Positions 1 to 13,161 are shown, numbered from the stretch's first letter. The stretch: 64,000 nt of DNA from Hedera helix (GCA_947179155.2 OX359286.1:14201913-14265912), one strand, 5' to 3'. Translations and numbers: made by a program. The notes: generated by a model from the letters alone, not told the origin.

Positions 1-2451
1 AACAACATATAAGTGATTATATTGCAAGCATCAAGCTAGCATACTTCATCTTCCAAGTTCCAAACGTGAGAACTCATAAGAGAGAAAGAGAGATAAGTTA
101 GGGTTTGAAGCAAGCTCAAGGATTTCAAGTAAACAGTGATCAAGAAAGGAAGGTTGTAAGCTATTAAAGTGGAAAACATAACTCTATCAAGGTTTATAGC
201 AAGGAGAATGAGAGCAACAAGAAGGTAGTGATATGTTTTGTGTTGAAACTTCATGTATATGTGCTTAAATGCAAAAATAAAAGAAGTCATGCATGTATCT
301 TTGACCTTATGTGTAGATTATGTGGATTTTTGTGAGTCTATGTGCTTTATAGTTAGTATTGAATGAAACCCTAAGTTTAAGTTTGGTAAAACAAAGGTGG
401 TGCACTATTCATGCAATAATCCAAGCTAGGAATCATGATTTAAGCATTATTATGTGTTATATGTTGCTAGTTTCGATGGAAACCTAGTTCAAAGTGATGA
501 TCATGTTGGATAAATAAGAAATTTCATATTAGATAGTATGATAAGTTCATTTATAGAAGAAAAGCATAATTTTATATAGAAAAATGCAATATTAGGCTAT
601 GTTTTATGAATAAACCAAACCATAATCTGTAAAGTGCATTGGAAGTTACATGTAGAAGTTACGCAAGCATACAAAGTCACTAAATGCATATACGTTCATG
701 TATATGAAGTGTAGAATTAAGAATTCAAAGATAGCTCAAGTTTGAAGTTATGAAATTTTGGTAAAAATCCCATACAAGGGTAATTTTTGCCCATTTTGCA
801 TAAATGAAGATTAAATGAAGTTAAACACTTAAGTTTCATGTAAATACATGTTTTAGAATCGATTTGGAAGTCAATTGGTGTTTATGGCGACAATTGAGAA
901 TTTTAAACGTTTTAAAATGTTCACCGACGCCTAAAATGAAATAATTAGAAAAATAATACCATTTCAAGAGTTTTAAATGTTTTGAAGGCACATGCATGTC
1001 AAATACATGTTATATGTGTTATATGCGGTGTTGGAATCATGTTTTACAAAAAGGGGCCAAAAATAGCAAAGATTTTTGAAAGATTTTTTTTTTTTTTGAA
1101 AAAACAATACTTCGCCGGGGCGCAGTTATTTGAACTAGAAACTACGTCAGGGCGCAGTTCTCTGTGAGGAAGCTCGCCGGGGCATATTCAGGGGGCGCGG
1201 TTTGTCAGAGAAGATCTCGCGGCCAATGAGATCTTCAAGACTAAACATCTGGCCAGGGCGAGATGTACTGTTCAAACCAAGAAATTTTTATTTTTTTTTA
1301 TTTAAGTTCAAAATGAAATGTTTTAATATTAAATGATAGAAATATGTATGTAAGCTATAATTTGATAAAAATGACCAATATGGTAGATGTTAAGGCATAA
1401 ATGAACAATGTGTTACGTGTTAAGGTTATGTACAGTTGGGTGGCATGTATGTGTACGTAACTAATGCATGAACCAATATTATGGTCATGTAGGTTGTAAA
1501 CGGGATAGTATTTTACCTGCTGAGGAAAAAAGAGATAAAGGCAAGTGTTCTATTTGAACTTTCATTATAATTCTTTGAACAGTTATTCATGTATACATTC
1601 ATGAAAGCATTGTAAAGTTCATTCATCTTTGAACGACTTTGAAAAAGTCGATGCCAATCTTGATTCCGACTAGACATATGTTACGATTCATGTTGTAATC
1701 ATATAATTGTTGATATGTCCTTCGGTCCATATTGTTATGGTGAGGAATCCACGAAACGCTGTAATAGAACAACCCTAATACAAAGGGGAACAAAGTAAAG
1801 TTAAAGTGACGTGGTTGTGTCGTTGGATGTTTATGTTGTGCACAATATAAAAGTACGATAGGCTGATCATCTAGAGTACACATCTAAAGTTAAAAATGTA
1901 GTTTAATGACTGACATGGGCAATATCAGTCTTATAATTGATATTGTTCTTAACTAGTTCTTGGTCTTGTGATCATACAACAAGAAGAATTCATGCTCCAA
2001 GTTAATCATGCATAGCTTATGTTATTTTTGTCCAGTTCATTTTTAGAACTGTAATGTTTCAGCTTTATTATATCAGATTTCATTTCCTTATTCAAAAATA
2101 TCATGTCATTATATGTTTATGTACTTGCTGAGCTATTTTATGCTCACTTTTGCTTTTAACGTGATATTTCAACTAAACCAGAACAGGCTGAGGGATCGGG
2201 AATAGATAAAGGAAAATGAAAGGCTAGCAAGCAATAGATAAATAGCTAGAAGTCCTTTGTAATTATTATACTTTTGTAATATGTTGAATGAAATGTGATG
2301 TATGTATAAATGTATGTAGAACCTGGGAATAGTTATATATTGATATAGATTATGTTTTATTATTCAAAATGAATGATTATGATGACAGGGTAGAATATTA
2401 TTGTGAGCAATGAATCTGTGGTTCAAGGGACCCAGATTTTGGGGCGTTACA
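1..2451 (+). repeat. LTR, family A, copy 1 (5' end outside window)
   Basis: This stretch has no gene. It is the 3' part of a long Ty3/gypsy-type LTR and is homologous along most of its length to 52164-54552; for example the block around 1620-1680 recurs near 53710-53780. It ends in GGGGCGTTACA, like the other gypsy LTRs in the window. It carries a GC-rich island at 1110-1275, a TGAGC/GCTCA stem-loop at 2129-2146 and an acceptor-like CAG at 2184-2186. No TSD can be checked because the start lies outside the window. Family assignment is inferred from end sequence and architecture. Confidence 0.75.
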
Positions 2452-3090
2452 ATGATTACGATGGAGGCATAGAAGGATGTCGCGCATGGGTAGATGTTAG
2501 AGCTAGAGGAAAAGGTTAAAGAGAAGAGGGTGAAGATTGATAGGGTCAGCTATGCCTATTCCTTTTCATTCGGCAGACTTCAGAGTAGGGTGTACTACTA
2601 CCTAATTGAGGGAGGTCAGTCCAAGCATACTATTAGTAGGAGCTTGGTGATGGCCATAGGTGATGAGGAGTATGATGATGCGGTTCCTTGGGAGATGCAC
2701 AGTCATTAGTTAATAGTTATTTTATGTCGATGTATATATATAGATGCAGTATAACCCAACTTTTATTTTAGCAGAGGGTTATTATGCTTGTAAATTCTAA
2801 CTCTATGAGTTTGTAGGATATGTTTATGTTAGATCTCATCTTTTGTAGCCTTTCAGGGATAGAGACATTTATAGCAATATGCTTGTGATATAAAGTGTTA
2901 TGCACTATGTTTTGGCATATGAATATAAATGCAGTTATGTTTATGTTTATATGTGTTGATGTGATTAATTGTACCTTAGTTTTAATTACTTAAGTGATAA
3001 AAAAAACAAATAAAAGTAAAAGACATAAATGAAAACTTAAATTTTCTTTTAAATAGAAAATTTTGCCATTAAGAAGGAATTAGCCACCCC
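2452..3090 (+). other. leader region between LTR A and decayed gag
   Basis: No recognisable gene. It contains a short open stretch at 2494-2709 (71 codons, lysine/glutamate-rich start) that I do not recognise, then AT-rich DNA. No tRNA-Met-type primer site (TGGTATCAGAGC) or tRNA-Asp-type site follows the LTR end at 2451. LTR A and the gypsy coding region may therefore not belong to one element. It is probably the decayed 5' leader of the downstream chromovirus. Confidence 0.4.
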
Positions 3091-4135
3091 CGAAAGAGTT
3101 AGTTAATGTAGAAGGGGGACCACTGAACCCAGTACAAAAATTCGTGGAGTTGCTATTGGGAGCATTCCATAACTGAAATACTCTAACGCCACAGGAGCAC
3201 CAAACCCAGCCGCTCCATTGGCGAATTTTAAAGACTTTAAAATGGTAGGACCACTAGAGTTTAAAGGGATGGCAGATCCAATAGAAGCACAGACAGTGAT
3301 AGAAGAAATGGAGAAGGTGCTTGAAGTTGCACATGTGACGGAGGATCAAAAGACGGCATTTTCCACTTTCATGATGAAGGGGGAGACAGGCTATTGGTGG
3401 AAGGCCAATAATGGAAGGCCAATAATAATGGAGTAGGAGACGGAATAATTTCTTGGACGTGGTTCAAAGAGTTGTTATTCGAGAACTACTTTTCGGAGAG
3501 TATACAAGCAAGGATGGAAGTAAAATTCTTAGAGCTCAAGTAAGGAAACAAAACAGTAGCAGAGTATGTAGCTAAGTTCAACAAATTTGCAAGATTTACT
3601 CCACATCAGGTTGACACCAAGGCACAGAAGGCAAGAAGGTTCGAGAAGGGACTGAAACCCAAAGTTTTTAGCAGAGTTATTGTTCTATAAATCAACATTT
3701 TTTCAACCTTATTGGATAAAGTTATCATAGCAGAGGGTAGAAGTGAAGCCCTAAGGAAATATATCCAGGAGCGAAACAAGCAAAAAAGGGATGGAGGAAG
3801 CAAAGAAGAAAGCAGCAGGGGTAGTAACTTTAACAAATGCAAATGGAACAAGAACAGTTTGGGGATAGAAGAATGGGAACAAGTGTAGCAAGTGCGAAAA
3901 GAATCATTCTAAGGAGTGCAAGAAGGGTAAAAATGTTTGCTATAATTGTAGGCAAAAAGGGCATATCATTCCTAATTGTCCCAAATCAAAGAAGGGGGGT
4001 TGTTTCTCATGTGGCACCATGGACCATCAGATCAAGGATTGTCCCAAGAAGAAAAATGATGGAGGTAATGGAAATAAGGAAAGTAATAGCAGGCTTACCA
4101 TTAGAGGGTCGGTGCAACGGAACAAGCTAACAGCA
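3091..4135 (+). pseudogene. gag: decayed gag of a Tekay/Del-like chromovirus
   Basis: This encoded the nucleocapsid/capsid polyprotein of a Ty3/gypsy element. The recognisable capsid stretch begins near 3218 (ANFKDFKMVGPLEFKGMADP) and continues through the conserved GYWW segment into a KTVAEYVAKFNKFARF-like block near 3550. Two zinc knuckles of the form CX2CX4HX4C remain readable in one frame near 3940-3990 (CYNCRQKGHIIPNC) and 4005-4060 (CFSCGTMDHQIKDC), with a third degenerate one near 3885. Stops and frameshifts break the frame at several places, for example within 3436-3560 and near 3690. It cannot make an intact protein. The order with PR, RT and IN downstream fits a plus-strand element ending at 7617. 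Confidence 0.8.
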
Positions 4136-4139
4136 CGGA

Positions 4140-4665
4140 CTTTCAACATGACGGTACAAGATGTCGCGGAGCCTAAAGACGTGGTGTAAGATACTACGCC
4201 GATCAATAATATAAATGCTTATGTATTTTTTGATTCATGTGCTATCTGTTCATTTGTGTTTGATGATTTCGCTAGACGGTTAGAATTGCCTAAAAAAGTT
4301 AGAAAATCCAATGATTATAGAAGTTACAAATAAAGAGATGATTTATGTTGAGTATATACATAGAAATTGTTACGCAGAGATCATGGGTCAGAAGTCGCAT
4401 GTGAACTTAATTTCGATACATTTGGGAGAGTTCGATGTTATACTTGGAATGGATTGGTTATTTAAACGTGAAGCTATAATAGATTTTCAAAAGAAGTGTA
4501 TGCACCTTAAGACAACAAATAAGTCTAAGGTCGTATTTTATGGTAGCAAGTCGTCAAGACAATCTTGTTGTCTGACGATGATATAGGCTAATAAATTGTT
4601 GAAGAAATGATGTGTAGGATATCTAACACATATAGTGGAATACACAAATGGTGAATCCTGAAATG
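4140..4665 (+). pseudogene. pol: decayed aspartic protease of the same chromovirus
   Basis: This encoded the retroviral-type aspartic protease that cleaves Gag-Pol. The active-site region is visible near 4225-4250 as FFDSCA; the family has DSG(A/T) here, so the catalytic glycine has become cysteine. Downstream, 4311-4586 keeps the typical ILGMDWL segment that follows the protease flap, followed by a stop. Both the active-site change and the broken frame indicate a dead enzyme. It lies between the gag zinc knuckles and the RT block, the usual order for this lineage. Confidence 0.75.
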
Positions 4666-4674
4666 GAATGAATA

Positions 4675-6060
4675 CTAGTAGTTAAGGAGTTCATAGATAT
4701 TTTTTCAGATGAACTGTTAGGTCCTCTGCCAGATAGAGAAATAGAGTTTATGATTAATTTAGTGACAGGGACTGCGTCGATATCAAAAGCATCATTTAGG
4801 ATGGCTCTAGAAGAAATGAGGGAGTTGATTGTTCAATTGCAAGAGTTGTTAGATAGGAAATACATTCAACCTAGTGTTTCTCTATGGGGAGCACCTGTGC
4901 TATTTGTAAAGAAGAAAGATAGATCGATGAGACTTTGGATGGACTATAGAGAGTTGAACAAGTAACGATTAAGAACAAGTACCTGTTGTCAAGAATTGAC
5001 GATCTATTTGATCAACTAAAAGGGGCGAAGTACTTTTCAACAATTAACTTAAGGACTAGTTATCATCAGTTAAAAGTAAGGAAGGAGGACGTGCTAAAGA
5101 CAACATTCAGCACTTGTTACGACCATTATTAGTTTTTGGTGATGTCGTTTGGACTGATGAGTGCACTAGCCGCATTTATGGACATGATGAACAGAATGTT
5201 CAAGCAGTACTTTAATAAGTTAATAGTTGTGTTCATTGACAATATTTTGGTTTATTCCAAAACAAAAGAGGAGCATGCCAAACATATAAGATGGGTACTT
5301 GAGATATTAAGGAAGGAGCAATTATATGCAAAAAAAATAAATTAAAGTGTGAATTCTGGTTGGAGAGAGTTCAATTTTTAGGACATGTTATTGAGAAGGA
5401 AGGAGTTTCAGTAGATTCTGCAAATGTGGAAGCGGAGATAAATTAAGAACAACCAAGGACGCCGACGGAGATTAGGTGTTTCTTAGGGTTAATAGGTTAT
5501 TATCGGAGATTTATCAAGGATTTTTCGAAGATGGCAATGTCGTTAACAAATTTGACAACGAAGACAATACGTATGTATGGACGAAGAAGTGCGAGAAAAG
5601 TTTTCAAGAGTTGAAGAAGAGACTTAGTGAGACAACTGTGTTGACTTTACCAGACAATACGGGAAGTTTTACAGTCTTTAATGATGCACCGCACAAGAGA
5701 CTAGGCTGTGTGCTTATGCATAACGGTAAGGTCATTGGATATGCGTCAAGATAATTAAAGGATTATGAGAAGGGATATCCTGCTCATGACTTGGAGTTGG
5801 CAGCAGTAGTGTTTGCCCTTAAATTTTAGAGACATTATTTGTATGGGAAAAATGTGAGATAATCACAGTCCATAAAAGTCTGAAGTATATATTCACACAA
5901 AATGAGTTGAACATGAGGCAGAGGAGGTGGTTAGAATTAATCAAAGATTATGATTGTAAAATTTTATATCATCTTGGCAAAGCTAATATAGTAGCAGATA
6001 TTCAAAGCAAAAAGAGCAGAGAGAAGTTATTTGTATTAACGAACTAGGAAGAACTGGTAA
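4675..6060 (+). pseudogene. pol: decayed reverse transcriptase and RNase H of the chromovirus
   Basis: The RT palm and fingers are recognisable from about 4686: SLWGAPVLFVKKKD and RLWMDYRELNK near 4885-4965, then NLRTSYHQLK near 5045-5080. The catalytic box reads FIDNIL near 5235-5255. Active relatives have FIDD, and the aligned minus-strand element in this window has FIDD, so one metal-binding aspartate is now asparagine. RNase H follows, with GYASR, a stop, then HDLELAAVVFALK near 5785-5825. The region ends near 6010, where the usual ADALSRK has become ADIQSKK. In-frame stops occur at 4963, 5343, 5752 and elsewhere. Known role of the family is cDNA synthesis in the particle; this copy is inactive. 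Confidence 0.85.
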
Positions 6061-6289
6061 AAGAAATTACTCGAATGGAGTTGAAAGTGAAATATTCGAA
6101 AGATTTGGAAGAATAATTGATGGACATAGAAGCAAGGACAAACTTATTAGGCAATGTTAAGGAGACTCAAGAAAAAGATGAAGAATGTGATAGAATAAGG
6201 AAAAGAATGGCTGATAGTGAATAGGTCAAGTTCAAAGTTGATAGCAAAGGGTTGCTAAGGTTTGAAGAACGAGTTTGAGTACCTTTAGT

Positions 6290-7570
6290 ATCTGAATTAC
6301 GAGAAGAGATTTCGCAAAAAGGCCCACAGTACGAGATACTCGATACATTCAGGTAGTATAGAGATGTATCAAGATCTACACCAGCATTTTTGGTGGCCGA
6401 ATATAATGAGAAAGGTTACAGAATATGTCAGCTGATTCCTAACATGTCAAAGGGTAAAGACAAAACATCAGAGACCAAGTGGTTTATTACAACTATTAGA
6501 CATTCTTGAATGGAAATGGGATAATATCACGATGGATTTTGTGGTAGGACTTCCATTGACACAGAAGGGTTATGTCGTTATATGGGTAATTATAGATCGA
6601 CTCACCAAGTCAGTGCACTTTTTGTCGATCAAGATTAAGTTTAATTTGAATCAGTTGGCCAAGTTGTATATTAAAGAGATAGTTTCAAGATATGAAGTGC
6701 CGGTATCAATTGTATCTAATAGAGATCTGTGCTTCACCTCAAATTTTTAGAGAAGTCTTTAAGAAAGAATGGGGACACAGTTAAGGCTGAGTACAGCGTA
6801 TCATCCGCAGACTAATGGGCAAAGTAAGAGAACAATTCAGACATTCGAAGACATGCTCAGAACCTATGTGATGGATTTCAAGGGCAGTTGGGAGGACCAT
6901 CTACCTTTAGTTGAGTTTTCATATAATAATAGTTATTATGCGAGAATAGGTATGCCGCCTTATGAAGCATTGTGTGGGAGAAAATATAGAACACCTCTAT
7001 GTTGGGATGAAGTAGGAGAACATCAACTGTTGGGGTCGGAATTGGGTCAACAAATGGTGGAAATTATCAAAGTAATAAGAGCTCGGCTAGTAGTAGCTTA
7101 AGATCGACAAAAGAAGTATGCAGATTTGCATTATCAGAAATAAAATTTTGAAGTGGGAAGCTTTGTGTTTCTAAAAGTGTCTTCTTGAAAAGAAAAAATC
7201 ATATTTGGAAAGTAAGGGAAACTAAGTCTAAGATTCATAAGATCGTTTGAGATATTGAAAAAGTGGGTGAAGTGGCGTACGAGGTAGCTCTACCTCCTAA
7301 AATTGAGCATATTCATAATGTGTTTCATGTGTCACTGTTGCGGCCATACAAGCCTAATTATAAGCACGTCATATCTTATGAGTCGATTCAAGTTCGGAAT
7401 GACTTATCATATGAAGAAATTCCTATCCAAATATTAGAAAGGAAAGAACATACTTTAAGAAATAAGGTTATATATTCTATTAAATTACTTTGGAGGAACC
7501 ACACCGCCGAATAACCAAAGTGTGAACTTAAAGAAAAGTTGAGGAATAATTACCCAAATCTTTTTGAGTA
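6290..7570 (+). pseudogene. pol: decayed integrase with chromodomain-like tail
   Basis: The zinc-binding N-domain remnant ends in LTCQRVK near 6440. The core is best preserved in 6532-6750 (MDFVVGLP, IWVIIDRLTKS) and 6769-7101 (YHPQTNGQSKRT, FSYNNSY). Two of the three DD35E residues are altered compared with the intact relative at 21970-24948: VSDRD is VSNRD, and QSE is QSK. The C-terminal part at 7263-7514 (IHNVFHVSLLRPY, then LRNKVIYSIKLLWRNHTAE) is the chromodomain-like tail of Tekay/Del chromoviruses. Stops interrupt near 6748, 7100 and 7140. The coding region ends shortly before a polypurine tract and an LTR start at 7618. Confidence 0.88.
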
Positions 7571-7606
7571 ACTTTGAATTTATAATTCTGGGGACATAAT
7601 TCTTAT

Positions 7607-7617
7607 AAGGGAGAGAA
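7607..7617 (+). promoter_or_regulatory. polypurine tract at the 3' LTR
   Basis: AAGGGAGAGAA sits directly before the LTR start TGTAAATAGCC. This is the expected primer for plus-strand DNA synthesis of the decayed chromovirus. Confidence 0.7.
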
Positions 7618-8493
7618 TGTAAATAGCCTTGAATTCTAAGTTACCTTATAATTATAATTATTAAATAATTATCAATGAAGTAAATTTTTGTGTTAATTAA
7701 TTGTGCATTTACATGATTGAATGAATATATGTATGTGCATGTATAATTATTAATCTAATAATGTATCAAGGTAGTAGACTTAATTTAATTAATCCAAGAA
7801 AAGTCCAAATAATTAAATTATACTAGTGAATTAGCCCATGAGTTGAATTTAACAAACCCAAGCCTTGTATATGAACTATGTGTTGGTATTTCATAAACTA
7901 GCTCAATCTAGTAGTCCAAAAAATTAATAAGGTAAGCCTAATTAGATTATATATGAAGTACAAATGAATTAATAAACTAGGTCCAAGGTATGTGAACTAG
8001 TAGCCCATATATGTAATTCAAGTTCATATGAAGTATGCTTCAATGTATTAATTGATAGCCCAAATGTTGCTAGGTTAATTAAGTTAACTAGTAGCCCAAT
8101 TGGACATGTAATGTTAGCCCAATGAAAGTAATTAATTAAGCCCAAACAAATTAAATGAATGAACCCAATAGGTAATTCCTAAGTCCAAAGTGGAGCCCAA
8201 TACAAGGTCAAAGTTGGTCCATATATATATATATATATGACAAAAAAAATAAAGCAAAATTGAATGGTAAAAGAGGAGATAGTTAGCCATTGTGGGCCCC
8301 CTTTGGGGGTGAATTGTTGCTCTTGCATTACTTCTAAAAGACTCAAGCTCAAGTTAGTTCAACAACCCTTTACCAACCTTGGTCATTCCCATGGTCAATC
8401 AAAGTGTCAATCCATCAATTAGTAAGAATGAATTAGCTTCTAATTTCACCAATGATAGTTAATTAAGGAATTAATGATGTGTTCCTGGAGTTC

Positions 8494-8501
8494 TATAAAT
8501 A
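8494..8501 (+). promoter_or_regulatory. LTR B TATA box
   Basis: TATAAATA within TTCTATAAATAGCATTC lies about 880 bp into the LTR and upstream of purine-rich transcribed-like sequence. It is the likely U3 promoter; the reverse-strand homologue has the same box at 26368-26375. Confidence 0.6.
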
Positions 8502-8600
8502 GCATTCACCAACACTTGTGCAATATTGGTTCATTTGCTCCTTGCTTGTATTTTTAGAGAGGGGGAGAGAATTCTAGTGAGAAGTGAGAGCTTTGTAAGT

Positions 8601-8605
8601 GAGTT
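8601..8605. repeat. TSD gagtt, left copy
   Basis: The same five bases recur at 16260-16264 flanking the family F solo LTR, and the homologous uninterrupted B LTR confirms the empty site. Confidence 0.8.
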
Positions 8606-9005
8606 TGTCACATACAATCCCAAATTTTTGACAAGATTTCTAAATAAGGATCTTGATTAATTAAATAAAGGTTAGAAGTTAAAACCTAATTTAGAAGGAC
8701 AAAAAGTGCAAATAAGTGATTAAATTTATTGTATTATTTAATTAATTTGTTAAGAATGACCTATGTGGTTAAATTTGTATAGAAAGACTCTTGATGTAGC
8801 AAGGGCTCATAGAGTTTATGAGAATTAGTCATTAATTTAAGGTGCATTAGTTACTTAACAGATAAGAAAATTATATTAAATATAATTTACTATAGTTGAA
8901 AGAAAATAGGATGGATTAAAGGCAAATGACAGAATGTAATACCTACAAGTAGGTAGTCAGAAAAGAATGGTTATAAGACACTGTATTGTGTCAAAATGTT
9001 GTAGG

Positions 9006-9006
<1 letters not shown>

Positions 9007-9071
<65 letters not shown>
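9007..9071. repeat. (TA)n microsatellite
   Basis: This is an almost perfect run of about 30 TA units inside the family F LTR. The other F copy has a (TA)n tract at 35381-35446. Confidence 0.95.
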
Positions 9072-9073
<2 letters not shown>

Positions 9074-11468
9074 CCTAATAAGGAAAGGAAAGTTAAGACT
9101 TAGATAATAAAGGAAACGATTAAAGAATGTGTAAATTAAGCCTAGGTTATGAATATTAATGACCAGCTTGATGAATTAGCCTTAAGAGACTAGGTTAAGA
9201 GAATGGTAAGGTAAGATATGACAAAATATGCAGAATGATATAACAATTTAACCTAATTTGTATATTAAAAATTAACTGAATAATAAGGATTATGAGATTT
9301 AAATATCTAAAATTGATTAACGAATCAACATGAATTAATTAAATTGAGCTAAGTATTTATACGACGTATAGATACAAAGGATAATACTCCTAAATATGAG
9401 TAGAAAGAATGAAGAATGCATGAATAATGCAAATTGTCATATACGTATTAGACAAATAAATGTAAGGACATAAAAGTCGTAAAAAGGGTAATATGGGCAT
9501 GAATGGTAAATGAGGATGGATTTCAAAAATTCGATCAGGGTATGGTATGACACGGTACATGTGTTATATAATTCTAAAAGAAAGATATTTTCTTGAAAGA
9601 TTGACATGGGAACCATTAAGCATGATTTGAGCATTTGTCATTTTTATTGATGGTTCACTTTTTGAGGAAGTGTTTTTATGAAATGTTGAGTGTTTTCATT
9701 TAATTGAAATGATGGGAATTGGAATTAATGCAATGTGAAACATCTGAGGTTTACAAGATACTAAAGATGAAATTCTAAGTTAAGGGATGTGGTTTAGTTG
9801 GTTTGTGTTAAATAGTTAGCTAAGCAAATTTAATGGAATCAAGGGAAAGTGCCAAGAACGAAAAATAATTACCTAAATGATAGACCGGAAGAAACCAATC
9901 TAAATGAGTATGAAATAGATTAATGGAAAGAAAATTAGAAACCTTACTAAGAAGGAAGGTTGACAAAAAGTGAGGTTTCCTTAAGTGGAAACTTTCCATA
10001 AAAGAAAAGTTTAGCCAATTTGGCTTTTGACCAAAATACGCTTGACAAATTGATTAATGACCCTTATGTCCTATGGGGTGAAATGACCAAAGTACCTTTA
10101 ACAAATTAATAAATGACCTTTGTGTCCCAAAAAATGAAATGTCTAAAATGTCCTTGACTAAATGTGTAAAATGACCAAAATACCCTTGATTGGGATTAAG
10201 TATAGTTAAGATGACTTAACCTAACTTGGGTTAAGTCTCATAAAACCTAGCAACTAAGTGAGCTCTTCATTTTTGCTAGAAATAGAAACCCTAAGAAAGA
10301 GAAAGAGAAAAGAAGCCATGAAAGCATAAGAGAGAAGCTTTAGTTCTTGGAGCTTGAAGGCTTGGATGATCATGGAGTAAGACTTAATATTGAAGGCCTC
10401 ATCATGGTAAAGCTTTCTATGTAATAAAGTTGATCATCCAATAACATTTAAAAAATTTCTAAACTTAAAACTTTAGTTTATGTATGTTTAAGCATGTCTT
10501 TATAGTTAAAAGCATGAGTTATGAAAGATTACATGTCTAAAGTTAGAAGTTAATGGTGAAACCTTAAGATATAAGGTTGAACATAATGGTATGATGTGTA
10601 TTTGCATGAAAAATGACATTTTAAATACTATAATGTATAAAAAGTATGAATTGAAGGCTAAAACTACCTATATTAGTAATATGTTCATATAAATACATTT
10701 TAAAAGTAAGAGAATTTTGAAAGATTTATATATGTGTAGTATAATACTACAAAGGTTGAAAATGAACTATTGAATGAGTATATGAAAAGTGGAGTCTAAG
10801 AATTTGAAGTGAGTTTAACGAAAAGTTTTGTTAAGTGGATAAAAAATCCAACACGAATGTGATTTTTGAAAATTTTGAGTATTTAATGGTGAAATGAAGT
10901 CGAATGACTTACTTTTATGAAATTACACGTGTCTATGTTGATTTGGTAGACAACAGATGAAAGTTAGAATAAAAATGTGTTTCGGGTGATCGAAATCGAT
11001 CGTTTTAAGTTCAAATTAATTTTTACGGACAACTATCGCCTTTTCAAAAGCTAAGTTGTTTAAAAGGTCTAAACAAGTGTCATATGAGGTATAGACATTA
11101 TACCAAGTGTTGGAATGAATGTTAAAAGTGAATGGCCAAAAATACTATTGGACGAAAAATGTCAAAAATGTGTTTAAACGTTTTTTTATGAGCTGTTACT
11201 TCATTAATTTTAAGAAACCAAATGCGTCGAGTTATATTTTTTTAAAATACTATGTAGTAAGGTCTAGCTATAGTTCAAATTTGAACTTAATTGGATGTAA
11301 GATGAAGAAGTTAAAAATTAGCAAATTGGTTGTAAAAATATAGTTTTTGAATTCCGTAAACTGCACTGGGGTACTATGTTTTTTACTGAACATAGCACTA
11401 GGGTGGAGTCAACTAAGAAGAGTTGGCTGGGGGCTACTTCAAAGCTCACCAGGGCACAGTCAATTGAG

Positions 11469-11493
11469 AACATCTCGCCCTCAGCGAGATGTT
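11469..11493. repeat. 10-bp hairpin in LTR F GC island
   Basis: AACATCTCGC and GCGAGATGTT form a perfect stem with a five-base loop. It lies in a GC-rich patch inside an otherwise AT-rich LTR. Confidence 0.8.
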
Positions 11494-11849
11494 TTACGCC
11501 AGGGCGTAGTGCCTTGAGCCCGGAATTTTTTTGAAAGTGTTCCAAAAAGCTATTTTTAATATGATATGATAAAGATATGTTATGTAAACTCTAAATGAAT
11601 AAAAATAGTCAATGTAATGAGTGTTAAGGTATGAAAGAACAATGAATGATATAATATAATATACCTAAAGCTAAGTAAAATTATGTTAAGGTTTATGTAA
11701 AAGGTCGGTAATGAGTTAGAATGTATTATTAACATGTGCAAGGTGTAATACATCAAATGTGAAATGAATAGCGACTAGTAGTCTAGTGATTATGATTTAA
11801 GTTGGAAAATATTACGGCCCTATAATGATATATACATTGTATGTTGACA

Positions 11850-11854
11850 GACAG
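11850..11854. repeat. TSD gacag, left copy
   Basis: It matches 15263-15267 on the other side of the family C solo LTR. Confidence 0.85.
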
Positions 11855-13161
11855 TGTAACGACCCCGAAATTCGACCCACTTTATTACCTTAATTTTCGT
11901 ATTTATGAAAATTTATTTTCCTTACGTCCAAATTTTGGTTCGTTAATAAATATTTAATCACCTTAATTGATCCATTAGCTGATTTCAGAATCATCAATTA
12001 CCAAATTTTCGGTATAAAATTTTTCTTTTCTTTTTCTCGATTCAATCATTGTATTAAAATATTTGGATATCTAAAACTTTGTATCTCGATCCTCATCCCT
12101 GGATCGCAACCTTTACTTTTTCGTTTTCTCACAAGTATCATTATAATCATTATTCGAAATTTACAGTCTTTTATTTTCATACAATTATTTCTTGTTGCAT
12201 CGTTCATAATCAAACGTATAATAATTTCCATCGTAACAATTAATTTAAACATTCACGGTTCACAATTTAACTCTAATCATCCTATACGGATCCAACGTAT
12301 ATGAATATACAAAATGTCAAAATAACTTTGCAATTCACTGTATTAAATATAACTATTTCATTTACAACCTTCTTGGTTGATCCATCTCTAATAAAATCCG
12401 ATATTTCTGAAATTCATTTCTTAACCTGCAAAAGTTTAATTTAAGCAAGTAATGAGCACAACGGCTCAACAAGTTCAACAGTTATACTTTACATAGCACA
12501 TACCTTATCATGCTTGGTGTGTGTCATATATCAAGTGCTTGTGCTTCTACTATAGCAATATATCTCCTATATATTCATATTGTTGCACAAAATACACATT
12601 ATGATCATATTAATCACGTATCACGTAACACATAATTTGTATGCAGTTAAAACAAAAATTACATATTATAATAGTCCAACATTTAACATAAAAGGGACTG
12701 AAGAACTTGCCTGGCGTCCAGTTATTTAAATTGTTAGCTCAAACCCTTAACTCGATCAACCTATGATCATAAAATAATCAAATAATAATTATTTATCTCC
12801 TTATGATATTAATTTACTTAATTAATATCATCTCCGGATCAGTTATTAATTTATATGGTTAATTAAATTAACCTCATTCCCTAATATATTCATTTAACTT
12901 AATATCCAACACCTTTAATACGGACAACCCGGCTCATCGGATAAAATTTAGCTTGTCTAGTTGTCCGGATTTTCATTTAATCATTTTCTAGCTTTTAAAC
13001 TTCATAGATTAATATTTAAAATATTTAAATATTAATCTCCAAAATTTAATATTTTTACAAAAATATTAAATTTAATGCCCAAATATCATTTCTATATTTT
13101 TAGTATTTTTCTATAATTTTTTTATAATTTTTAAACATTTATTTAATTAAAAACGAGTTCT

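Larger units (their letters stand above)
7618..8605 (+). repeat. LTR, family B, first part (split by an insertion)
   Basis: This begins TGTAAATAGCC right after a PPT. It holds many short AGCCCAA/GGCCCA-type motifs (7840-8215) also seen, reverse-complemented, at 26560-26885 and 33400-33690. A TATA box lies at 8494-8501. The sequence stops at 8605 inside GAGCTTTGTAAGTGAGTT and resumes at 16265, as shown by the unbroken minus-strand homologue near 26280-26310. No gene is present. Confidence 0.8.

Noticed and set aside
2494..2709. 71-codon frame as a host gene
   Set aside because: No recognised domain, no splice or UTR support, and it lies between a retrotransposon LTR and gag remnants.
9007..9071. 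(TA)n tract as a possible replication origin or matrix attachment element
   Set aside because: Simple microsatellite inside an LTR; nothing else supports an origin.
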